Shown here: one piece after another, positions 8,139-15,263 of the stretch
Layout: each line of letters begins with the position of its first letter
How positions within the stretch are numbered: the first letter of the stretch is position 1
Assembly (NCBI RefSeq): GCF_014648815.1
Contig: NZ_BMRV01000010.1
Coordinates: forward strand, 124,001-188,000
Length of the DNA: 64,000 nt
Direction of reading: 5' to 3'
From: Streptomyces flaveolus
GTDB lineage: Bacteria; Actinomycetota; Actinomycetes; Streptomycetales; Streptomycetaceae
The notes under the pieces: model-generated
Databases searched by the model: none
What the model saw: the letters and a program-made list of their open reading frames with translations, nothing else
Told to the model about the DNA's origin: nothing
Made by a program: the position numbers and the translations under genes

Positions 8139-10091
8139 TCACGCCTCCCAAACGGCGGCAGCCGTACGGTCGTCGGCGTAGCCCTTGACCCGGACGCCGC
8201 TGTCGGCGAGGAACCCGGCGAGGCCGGGCGGCCCGGCGTCGGCCCATCGCCGCGCGAGGAGTTCGCCCAGCTCGCGCTCGCCGAGCAGCGGCTCGGCCAG
8301 GCCCGCGCTGCACATCAGCAGCACGTCACCCGGGCGGGCTACGGAGGCGCGGAAGCGGAACGGTTCGTGGGACGGCTCGTCGGGCGGTCCGGCGTACGGG
8401 CCGGGCGGGGTGGTGATGCCCAGGTCCATGGTGAGCCGGTCGCCCTCGGGCGTCTCGCTCGGCGGTGAGCCGAAGCCGACAACGGGCTCTCCGGTGACGT
8501 CGCCGGAGCGCGGTTCGATGTCCTGCCAGGCGCCGTCCCGGAGCCGGAACAGTCCGCCCGCGCCGACGCCGAAGAACACACGGGTGCGGCACTCGGGGGC
8601 GGCGGGCAGGAGCAGGCAGCGCAGGGTGGCCGTGTACTCGTGCGGGGCGAGGCCCTGTTCGGCGGCCTCGGCCCGGAGCCGGCCGAGGCTGCGGTCGGTG
8701 AGACGGTGCAGGCCGGATTTGAGGTCGCCGCGGCGGGCGGCGTGCAGGTCCTCGGCGAGCCGGGCGTGGCTGCGGCCCACGGCGCGGCCGATCCACCGGC
8801 AGACCTGGGCGGCGGCGCGGTGCGTCCCGGCCGTCCCGCGGGCGCCGGTCGCCATCGCCACCAGGACCAGGGCCTGGTCCCCCGCGCCGAACCGGGCGAC
8901 GAGCAGGGCGTCGCGGCGGGGGTCGCCCCGGTAGCGCGCGGAGTCGCCCCGCAGGGAGACGGCGCGGAGCGTGCAGGCCCCGTACCGGGCGCCCTCCAGC
9001 ACGGTGTCCGCGACCAGACCGTCCAGCGCGTCGGGGTCGGCGGGCGGCAGGGCGGTGGGCTCGGCGTCGTAGGTGGGTGGTCCCGAACCGACGTAGTCAC
9101 GGGCGGGAGCGGACGCGTCGGCGACGGGCCGGGGGCCGTCGTCTACGTCGTCGCGGGGCGGCGGTGACTGCGGTTGCGGCTGCGGCGGCAGCGAGGGGAG
9201 GAACGGTGGTGGAGGGGGCGGCAGGGCGGAGGCGACAGCCGGAGGTGGGGGCGGCGGCGGAGGTGGGGACGGAGGCGGAGCGGAGGGCGGGGGCGTGGGT
9301 GGGGCCGGATCGGGGGGTATCGGCCGGGCGGACGGGGCCGTGCGGGTCCGCTGCCCGGTCCCGGCGGGCGGGAAGGTCACCGGCCCGGTGGGCGCACCGG
9401 ACGGCGGCTCCCAGGGGGCACGCGGCAAACGCGTCCCGGATCGTCCGGGGACCTGCCCGTCCGGCGAGGCCGGTACGTCGTTCGGGTTCTGCGCGTCCCG
9501 CGGGCCCGGTGAGCCCTGCGCCGTCAGCGGGCCCTGCCCGTCCCGCCGGCCCTGCCCGTCCCGCGGGTCCTTCGCGTCCCACGGACCCTGCACGTCCGGT
9601 GGGCTCTCCGGTTGCTCCTGCGCCTCCCACGGTCCTGGTGGGCGCCGTGGCGCTCGCGGCTTCCGCGCGTCCCACGGGGTCTGCGCGTCCGCCCCGCCGT
9701 CGGGCCGGATCTCCGCGTCCGGCGGGTCTTGCGGCGTTCCCGCGGAGCGGGGTCGCTCGACCGGCGGGGGCGCCGTCCCGCCGCCGTCCGCCCCGCCCGG
9801 CCGGGGCACGTCGCCGGTGCGCGGGCCGGGGACGCCCCGTTGCTCGCGGTGGCCACGTCGTTCCGGGAAGACCGACGGCTCGGGCGTCGCCCACCAGGGG
9901 GGCCGCTCGTCGGGTGGGGACTTGCCGTCCGGGGCTTCGTCCGGGCCGCCCACCGTCCCCGCCGCCGACGCGAACCGGTCGTCCAGGGAATCGGGCGCGG
10001 CCGTGGGGCCGGTGTCGCCGGTGGTGTCGTCGTACAGCTGCCCCCACCAGTCGTCCTCGGGACCGGTGGGCCTTCCCCCCTGCTGGCTCAT
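8139..10091 (-). CDS. PP2C-fold protein with Pro-rich N-terminus, probable pseudophosphatase
   Basis: 650 aa from the ATG at 10091 (MSQQGG). Residues 1-210 are disordered and repetitive, with recurring units like GPWDAKDPRDGQG. Residues 210-330 are very Pro-rich, with long proline runs. The last ~300 residues look like a PP2C Ser/Thr phosphatase fold: RGDSARYRGDPRRDA for the first motif and GYADDRTAAAVW at the end. Two metal-ligand positions appear lost. The VADGMGG-type motif reads VAMATGARG, and the SDG motif near the end reads CSAGLAEPL, so Asp is absent from both. I therefore infer a signalling or scaffold protein with impaired catalysis. It lies 27 bp upstream of the poxB-like gene on the same strand, and this association may be functional. 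Confidence 0.75.
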   Translation of the reverse strand: MSQQGGRPTGPEDDWWGQLYDDTTGDTGPTAAPDSLDDRFASAAGTVGGPDEAPDGKSPPDERPPWWATPEPSVFPERRGHREQRGVPGPRTGDVPRPGGADGGGTAPPPVERPRSAGTPQDPPDAEIRPDGGADAQTPWDARKPRAPRRPPGPWEAQEQPESPPDVQGPWDAKDPRDGQGRRDGQGPLTAQGSPGPRDAQNPNDVPASPDGQVPGRSGTRLPRAPWEPPSGAPTGPVTFPPAGTGQRTRTAPSARPIPPDPAPPTPPPSAPPPSPPPPPPPPPAVASALPPPPPPFLPSLPPQPQPQSPPPRDDVDDGPRPVADASAPARDYVGSGPPTYDAEPTALPPADPDALDGLVADTVLEGARYGACTLRAVSLRGDSARYRGDPRRDALLVARFGAGDQALVLVAMATGARGTAGTHRAAAQVCRWIGRAVGRSHARLAEDLHAARRGDLKSGLHRLTDRSLGRLRAEAAEQGLAPHEYTATLRCLLLPAAPECRTRVFFGVGAGGLFRLRDGAWQDIEPRSGDVTGEPVVGFGSPPSETPEGDRLTMDLGITTPPGPYAGPPDEPSHEPFRFRASVARPGDVLLMCSAGLAEPLLGERELGELLARRWADAGPPGLAGFLADSGVRVKGYADDRTAAAVWEA

Positions 10092-10211
10092 GTTCCTGAT
10101 TGTCCACCGCGGGGGCCGGTTGAAAACGGGGCATCCGGAAAATCCGCCGGGCCGTCGGGCAACCGGACGGCGTGTCGGGTGACGGAGTCGAACGGTGTGG
10201 CGAGTGGGGTG

Positions 10212-10249
10212 GCCGGGCGGCCCCACCCCCCACGGGAGGACCGCCCGGC
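10212..10249. repeat. Inverted repeat in divergent promoter region
   Basis: GCCGGGCGG (10212-10220) and CCGCCCGGC (10241-10249) form perfect 9-bp arms spaced by 20 bp, between the divergent PP2C-like and TrmB/LuxR-like genes. It could be a regulator site or an mRNA hairpin; GC-rich DNA makes chance occurrence plausible. Confidence 0.3.
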
Positions 10250-10377
10250 GACGCCACCTTGGCAGAGTGACCGGCGCTACGGCGATGATGTTCCGAGGCG
10301 GGTTTGTGCCGTGGCTGTTTTCCGCCACGCGCGGGCGCCGCGGAATGCTGGCGATCTTCGGGGAGGGACGGCGCCTG

Positions 10378-11361
10378 ATGCTGGGAGTGCTGGGGCTGGA
10401 GGACACGCACGAGTCGGCCTACCGGGCGCTGGTGTCCGTGGGGGCGGCCGACGTGCCCGATCTGGCGCGGAGGCTGGCGCTCGGCGAGCAGGACACGGAG
10501 CGTGCGCTGCGGCGGCTGGAACAGAACGGTCTGGCGGCCCAGTCGTCGGCCCGGCCCGGCCGCTGGGTCGCCGCGCCGCCGGGCGTGGCGCTGGGCGCGC
10601 TGCTCACCCAGCAGCGGCACGAGCTGGAGAAGGCGGAGCTGGCGGCGGCGCTGCTGGCCGAGGAGTACCGGGCGGCGGCGGGCGAACCGGCGGTGCACGA
10701 CCTGGTGGAGGTGGTGATCGGCGCGGCGGCGGTGGCGCGCCGCTTCCTGCAGCTCCAGCTGGGCGCCGCCGAGGAGGTGTGCGCGCTGGTCACCGGCAAC
10801 CCGGTCGCCGTCACCGGCATGGAGAACGACGCGGAGGAGCAGGCCGCCGAACGCGGGGTCCGCTACCGGGTGGTGGTCGAGCGGTCGGTGCTGGACCTGC
10901 CGACCGGCATCACCGAGCTGACCGCCGCGCTGGGCCGTGACGAGCAGGTGCGGGTGGTGGACCGGGTGCCGACCAAGCTGGTGATCGCCGACCGTGCGCT
11001 CGCCCTGGTGCCGCTCACCGCGCACTCCGCGGAACCGGCCGCGCTGGTCGTGCACGCCAGCGGGCTGCTGGAGCTGTTGTCGGGCCTGTTCGACGCGGTG
11101 TGGCGGGATGCGCTGCCGCTGCGGCTCGGCGCGTCGGGTGTGACGGAGCAGGGGCCGGACGGGCCCGACGGCACCGATCTGGAAATACTCTCCCTGCTGC
11201 TGGCCGGCCTGACGGACGCGAGCGTCGCCAAGCAGCTCGACCTGGGTCTGCGGACGGTGCAGCGCCGGGTCAAGCGGCTGATGGAGCTGACCGGGGTGAC
11301 GACCCGGCTGCAGCTGGGCTGGCACACGTACGAGCGCGGCTGGGTGTCCCGGGCCGGCTGA
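10378..11361 (+). CDS. TrmB/LuxR-type transcriptional regulator
   Basis: 327-aa regulator of a class frequent in streptomycetes. The N-terminus resembles a TrmB-like winged helix that reads genes in series (YRALVSVGAADVPDLARRL, then LRRLEQNGLAAQ). A middle region resembles the TrmB/PLD-like effector domain. The C-terminus has a LuxR-type helix-turn-helix (about 265-310), including LLLAGLTDASVAKQLDLG followed by RTVQRRVKRLMELTGV. I start at ATG 10378, preceded by GGGGAGGGA at 10360-10368. In-frame alternatives upstream (10345, 10195) lack ribosome sites. It is divergent from the PP2C-like gene; the ligand is unknown. Confidence 0.8.
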   Translation: MLGVLGLEDTHESAYRALVSVGAADVPDLARRLALGEQDTERALRRLEQNGLAAQSSARPGRWVAAPPGVALGALLTQQRHELEKAELAAALLAEEYRAAAGEPAVHDLVEVVIGAAAVARRFLQLQLGAAEEVCALVTGNPVAVTGMENDAEEQAAERGVRYRVVVERSVLDLPTGITELTAALGRDEQVRVVDRVPTKLVIADRALALVPLTAHSAEPAALVVHASGLLELLSGLFDAVWRDALPLRLGASGVTEQGPDGPDGTDLEILSLLLAGLTDASVAKQLDLGLRTVQRRVKRLMELTGVTTRLQLGWHTYERGWVSRAG

Positions 11362-11386
11362 CGGGCCCGGTCGCGGCCCCGGTGCA

Positions 11387-11418
11387 GCGCGGTCCCCGCG
11401 GAGTTCTGCGGACCGCGC
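11387..11418. terminator. Candidate terminator hairpin
   Basis: Perfect inverted repeat GCGCGGTCC (11387-11395) / GGACCGCGC (11410-11418) with a 14-nt loop, 26 bp after the regulator stop and before the DUF456 gene. It has no U-tract. It may end the regulator transcript or act as a leader hairpin of the DUF456 gene. Confidence 0.4.
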
Positions 11419-11440
11419 GGACCTCCTGCACCCTGGACAG

Positions 11441-11923
11441 ATGGGAGCGTGGGACCTCCTGCTGTCCGGCCTGGTCATCCTGCTCGGGCTGTGCGGCGTG
11501 CTGCTGCCGGGCATGCCGGGGTCGTGGCTGGTGTGGGCCGGGGTGGCGTGGTGGTCGCTGAAGGATCCGCAGCCCGTCTCGTGGTTCGTCCTGGTGGGTT
11601 CGACGGTCGTGCTGCTCGTGTCCAGGGCGGTGCGCTGGGCGCTGCCGCCCCGGTGGCCGCGCTCGGACGAGGTCACCCACCGCATGGCGGCGTACGCGGG
11701 CGCCGGGGCGTTCCTCGGCTTCGTGCTGATCCCGGTGGTCGGGGCGATCCCGGGCTTCATGGGCGGCATCTACCTGGCCGAACGGCTGCGTCTCGGCCGG
11801 CACGGCGAGGCGGTGGCGGCCCTGCGCACCGCGATGCGCTCGGGCGGCGGGAGCGTGCTGACGGAACTGTTCGCCTGCCTGCTGGTGACCGCGGCGTGGC
11901 TCGGGGCGGTGCTGGCCGGCTAG
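11441..11923 (+). CDS. DUF456 domain membrane protein
   Basis: 160-aa integral membrane protein of the DUF456 family, function unknown. Hydrophobic segments are visible near residues 5-20, 25-40, 45-62, 85-110 and 140-158, with the Gly/Pro-rich GVLLPGMPG and GAIPGFMGGIYLAERLRLG typical of the family. The ATG at 11441 matches the usual family length; GACAGATGG precedes it without a clear Shine-Dalgarno site. The stop overlaps the end of the convergent ogt gene by 4 bp. Confidence 0.75.
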   Translation: MGAWDLLLSGLVILLGLCGVLLPGMPGSWLVWAGVAWWSLKDPQPVSWFVLVGSTVVLLVSRAVRWALPPRWPRSDEVTHRMAAYAGAGAFLGFVLIPVVGAIPGFMGGIYLAERLRLGRHGEAVAALRTAMRSGGGSVLTELFACLLVTAAWLGAVLAG

Positions 11924-12426
11924 AGCCGGACGCCCTCCAGGGTGAGCAGCCGCGTCTTGCGTTCCAGGCCGCCCGCGTAGCCGGTCAGGGAGCCGTCGGA
12001 GCCGATCACGCGGTGGCAGGGGCGCAGGATCAGCAGCGGGTTGGCGCCGATCGCGCCGCCGACGGCGCGCACCGCCGGGCGGGAGACACCGATGCGCGCG
12101 GCGATCTCGCCGTACGTCGTGGTCGCCCCGTAGGGCACGGCGTCCAGGGCGGCCCACACCCGCTCCCGGAAGGCGGTGCCCTCGGCGCGCAGCGGCAGCC
12201 GGAACTCCGACAGCTCCCCGGCGAAGTAGGCGGCGAGCTGCGCCTCGGCCTCCCGGAACGGTCCGGTGTCGTGCCGCCAGCCGTCCTGGACGCTGCGGCC
12301 GCCCTTCTGCCCGGGCACGGACAGGGAGGTGAGCGCCCCGTCCGGGCCGGCGGTGAGGAGGAGCGTGCCGACGGGGCTGTCGAGCTCGCTCCAGTACGTG
12401 ACGGAGGCGGTGGTCGTGACGGTCAT
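11920..12426 (-). CDS. ogt: Methylated-DNA-[protein]-cysteine S-methyltransferase
   Basis: Suicide repair enzyme that moves O6-alkyl groups from guanine to its own cysteine, 168 aa. The active-site motif is visible as LILRPCHRVIGSDGSLTGYAGG (residues ~130-150, with Cys in PCHRV). The helix-turn-helix YGEIAARIGVSRPAVRAVG and the Asn of GGAIGANP needed for base flipping are also present. Its start overlaps the stop of the ada-alkA gene in the ATGA arrangement (12423-12426), indicating translational coupling. This replaces the methyltransferase domain missing from that Ada protein. Confidence 0.93.
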   Translation of the reverse strand: MTVTTTASVTYWSELDSPVGTLLLTAGPDGALTSLSVPGQKGGRSVQDGWRHDTGPFREAEAQLAAYFAGELSEFRLPLRAEGTAFRERVWAALDAVPYGATTTYGEIAARIGVSRPAVRAVGGAIGANPLLILRPCHRVIGSDGSLTGYAGGLERKTRLLTLEGVRL

Positions 12427-13844
12427 CGGTGCTGCTCCCACTCTCCTGCTGCGCGCAGGTGGTTCAAAGCGTACGAGCGCCAGGGGCGCCAGGTGTCGGG
12501 CACGGCGGGGCCGGGCGGGGCGACGTCGGGGTCGCCGAGGGCACGGGTGCGGATGACGGCCGCCGTGTCGGCGTCCAGACCGGGCAGGGCGAGCAGCGCG
12601 CGCTCGGCGTCGTCCCGGTCGGCGCCCGGGTCCAGGCGTACGGCGCCGTCGGCGAGGGCGGCGGCGAGGGCACCGGCGGTGCCGTGCGGCTCGGCCCCGG
12701 CCAGAACGGCCGGTTCGGGGAAGAGGTGGGTCAGGGTGCCGCAGGGCGCGTCGAGTGCCTTGCCGTACCGCTGGACGAGCCGCTCGGCCTCCGCCCGGCC
12801 CACGAGGGCGCGTACGGCCAGCTCGTCGGGGTCGGCGGTGCCCGGTGAGCGCAGCCCTGGGCGGGCGGCGACCAGCGGGGCGAGCCGAGGGTCGGCGCCG
12901 AGCCGCTCGTCGACGGCGTACGGGTCGGCGTCGAGGTCGAACAGGCGCCGCAGCCGCTGCACGGAGGTGGTGAGGTCGCGCAGGTCGGTGAGGTGCAGGC
13001 GGGCGTCGAGCCAGCCGCCGCTGCCGGTCCTCGGCCGGCCCGGCCGTTCCTCGACGGCGACGATCCCGGTGCCGTACGGCAGGCGCAGGGTGCGCCGGTA
13101 GACGCGGCGGCCGGGCGGGCCGCTCACCTCCTCGATGCCGGCGACCGCCTCCCGCTGGAGCAGGTCGAAGACGGGTCCGGCGCGGTAGGGGCCGCGGTGG
13201 GCGAGCCGCAGGGGGATGCCGGCGGACGGGGTGGCCGCTCGCCGGGAGGTCCGGTCGCGGGCCGGGGCGGCGGCGCGGACGGCGCTCGGGGTGGCCGCGT
13301 ACACGGCCTTGATCGTGTCGTTGAACTGCCGAACGCTGGCGAACCCGGACGCGAAGGCGATCTCGGTGACCGGCAGGCCGGTGGTCTGGAGCAGGACGCG
13401 TGCGGTGTGCGCCCGCTGGGCCCGGGCGAGGGCCACGGGCCCGGCGCCGAGCTCGGCGGTGAGCTGGCGCTGCACCTGGCGGGCGCTGTAGCCGAGCCGG
13501 CCGGCGAGTCCGGCGACGCCCTCGCGGTCGACGACGCCGTCGCCGATGAGCCGCATGGCCCGGCCGACGACGTCGGCGCGCACGTTCCAGTCGGCCGAGC
13601 CCGGCACCGCGTCCGGGCGGCACCGCCGGCAGGCCCGGAAACCGGAACCCTGCGCGGCGGCGGCCGTCGCGAAGAAGCGCACGTTGTGCCGCTTCGGCGT
13701 GACCGCCGGGCAGCTGGGCCGGCAGTAGATGCCGGTGGTCTCGACGGCGAAGAAGAACGCCCCGTCGAACCGGGCGTCCCGGCTGCGGACGGCCTCGTAC
13801 CTGCTGTCCTCGTGCTCGGCGGTCTCCATCACGTTCTCGGTCAC
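12423..13844 (-). CDS. AdaA-AlkA fusion: methylphosphotriester sensor/activator with 3-methyladenine DNA glycosylase
   Basis: 473 aa from the GTG at 13844, which has GGAGA upstream; an ATG at 13895 would add 17 residues. The N-terminal Ada zinc domain has the four cysteines of CRPSCP and CRRC (about 41, 45, 72, 75). These match E. coli Ada Cys38, 42, 69 and 72, the first accepting methyl from phosphotriesters. An AraC-type helix-turn-helix follows (LAGRLGYSARQVQRQL, then TEIAFASGFASVRQF). The C-terminal half is AlkA-like, ending with a helix-hairpin-helix LLALPGLDADTAAVI and the catalytic Asp region GDPDVAPP with WRPWRSYALNHL. It is a sensor, activator and glycosylase in one chain, coupled to ogt, so the pair forms an adaptive-response unit. 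Confidence 0.9.
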   Translation of the reverse strand: MTENVMETAEHEDSRYEAVRSRDARFDGAFFFAVETTGIYCRPSCPAVTPKRHNVRFFATAAAAQGSGFRACRRCRPDAVPGSADWNVRADVVGRAMRLIGDGVVDREGVAGLAGRLGYSARQVQRQLTAELGAGPVALARAQRAHTARVLLQTTGLPVTEIAFASGFASVRQFNDTIKAVYAATPSAVRAAAPARDRTSRRAATPSAGIPLRLAHRGPYRAGPVFDLLQREAVAGIEEVSGPPGRRVYRRTLRLPYGTGIVAVEERPGRPRTGSGGWLDARLHLTDLRDLTTSVQRLRRLFDLDADPYAVDERLGADPRLAPLVAARPGLRSPGTADPDELAVRALVGRAEAERLVQRYGKALDAPCGTLTHLFPEPAVLAGAEPHGTAGALAAALADGAVRLDPGADRDDAERALLALPGLDADTAAVIRTRALGDPDVAPPGPAVPDTWRPWRSYALNHLRAAGEWEQHR

Positions 13845-13913
13845 GCTGTCCAGTCTCCGCCAGGCCGGCGGACCGGGCTGGCGGAAATCGGACATCGCGC
13901 TGAGGGGTGGCGG

Positions 13914-15014
13914 TTACCGCACCCGGCCGCGCTTGGCCTCCATCGCCGCCTTCCCGATGGCGCCCCGGCGCTTCCACTCCTTCCGGATCTCGGCGCGCAG
14001 CCGGGCGTCGGTCTTGGCGACGATGCGCTGGTTCTCCCGCATCAGCTTGCGGTAGCTCTCCAGCCGCCGCACGGGCAGCTCGCCGCTGTCCATGGCGGCG
14101 AGGACGGCGCAGCCCGGCTCGCTCTCGTGGGCGCAGTCGTGGAACCGGCACCGCTGCGCCAGCTCCTCGATCTCGGCGAAGACCTGTCCGACGCCGTTGC
14201 CGGCGTCCCACAGCCCGACGCCCCGCAGCCCCGGGGTGTCGATCAGCACTCCCCCGCCGGGCAGGGCGAGGAGGTTGCGGGTGGTGGTGGTGTGGCGGCC
14301 CTTGCCGTCGACGTCCCGGATGGCCTGGACGTCCATGACGTCCTCGCCGAGCAGTGCGTTGGCGAGGGTGGACTTGCCCGCGCCGGACTGTCCGAGCAGC
14401 ACCGTCGTGCCGCCGGAGACGACGGCGGCGAGGACGTCGAGTCCCTCGCCGTGCGCGGCGCTGACGGACAGGACCGGCACGCCGGGCGCGGCGGTCTCCA
14501 CGTCCTGCACGAGGTGGGCCAGGGTGGCCGGGTCGGTCACCAGGTCGGCCTTGGTGAGGACGACCACGGGCTGTGCGCCGGACTCCCAGGCGAGCGCCAG
14601 GAACCGTTCGATCCGAGCGAGGTCGAGCTCGGCGGCCAGCGACACGGCGACGACGGCGTGGTCGACGTTGGCCGCGAGGATCTGCCCCTCGGACCGCTTG
14701 GAGGAGGTGGAGCGCACGAAGGCGGTACGGCGCGGCAGATACGTGCGGACGTAGCGCGGGTTGCCGTCGGGTTCGACCGCAACCCAGTCACCGGTGCAGA
14801 CGACGCGCAGCGGGTCGTGCGGGGTGACGAACGCGGTGTCGGCGCGCAGCACGCCGTCGGCGGTGACGACGTCGCACTGACCGCGGTCGACCCGGACCAC
14901 GCGGCCGGGCAGCAGCCCTTCGGCGTCGTAGGGGGCGAACGCGTCGGCCCAGTTCTCGTCCCAGCCGTAGGGGGTCAGGGCGGAGTGAGCGGAGGAAGCG
15001 GAGAGGGAAGTCAA
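13914..15014 (-). CDS. rsgA: Ribosome small-subunit-dependent GTPase RsgA
   Basis: GTPase that helps finish and check the 30S ribosomal subunit, 366 aa. It has an N-terminal OB-fold and then a circularly permuted GTPase domain: the G4-type TKADL appears before G1 (GQSGAGKST), with G3 DTPGLRG after it. The C-terminal zinc module is CRFHDCAHESEPGC followed by RRLESYRKL. I infer a TTG start at 15014, with GAAGGG upstream; there is no well-placed ATG or GTG, and the upstream extension of the frame is not protein-like. It follows a 23-codon ORF by 59 bp and precedes ada-alkA, so the group is probably one transcript. Confidence 0.88.
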   Translation of the reverse strand: MTSLSASSAHSALTPYGWDENWADAFAPYDAEGLLPGRVVRVDRGQCDVVTADGVLRADTAFVTPHDPLRVVCTGDWVAVEPDGNPRYVRTYLPRRTAFVRSTSSKRSEGQILAANVDHAVVAVSLAAELDLARIERFLALAWESGAQPVVVLTKADLVTDPATLAHLVQDVETAAPGVPVLSVSAAHGEGLDVLAAVVSGGTTVLLGQSGAGKSTLANALLGEDVMDVQAIRDVDGKGRHTTTTRNLLALPGGGVLIDTPGLRGVGLWDAGNGVGQVFAEIEELAQRCRFHDCAHESEPGCAVLAAMDSGELPVRRLESYRKLMRENQRIVAKTDARLRAEIRKEWKRRGAIGKAAMEAKRGRVR

Positions 15015-15073
15015 GGGTGACCCTTCACAGGGCGGCCCCGGCTGCCGCGCGATGCGCGACGGAAAGGGTGAGG

Positions 15074-15145
15074 TCAGCCGGCGGCCACGGAGGTGGACGT
15101 GATGGTGTGCGGGATGCGGGCAGCGCCCGTCGCAATGACAGCCAT
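15074..15145 (-). CDS. Putative 23-aa leader peptide or small protein upstream of rsgA
   Basis: Short ORF too small for normal gene calling. It starts with ATG and has an excellent ribosome site (GAGGAGGTG, 7 nt spacing) and a TGA stop. The peptide reads MAVIATGAARIP, then HTITSTSVAAG. It is co-directional with rsgA, whose weak TTG start is 59 bp downstream, and a plausible promoter lies upstream. A small ORF with a strong ribosome site ahead of a weakly initiated gene suggests a leader peptide or attenuator, or a free-standing small protein. I do not recognise the peptide. Conservation across streptomycetes would decide whether it is real. Confidence 0.6.
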   Translation of the reverse strand: MAVIATGAARIPHTITSTSVAAG

Positions 15146-15207
15146 CGGTCGACACCTCCTCACGTCTGCTTCCTCGTCCCGCGGCGGTCTCCGCGCGACG
15201 TGCCGCC

Positions 15208-15238
15208 ACAGTAGCCGGTCGGCACCGTGGCCCGTCAA
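15208..15238 (-). promoter_or_regulatory. Candidate promoter for the small ORF-rsgA transcript
   Basis: On the minus strand, TTGACG (15233-15238) and TACTGT (15208-15213) are separated by 19 bp. They resemble -35 and -10 elements of the principal sigma factor, with slightly long spacing. They would give a leader of roughly 55 nt before the 23-codon ORF. Confidence 0.5.
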
Positions 15239-15263
15239 CGGGTTTTTTTCCGGCCCGCCGGCG

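Noticed and set aside
15227..15249. CCCGTCAACGGG followed by seven T, as a rho-independent terminator
   Set aside because: The stem is about 5 bp with a 2-nt loop, no plus-strand gene ends there, and the same bases fit a -35 element of the minus-strand promoter.
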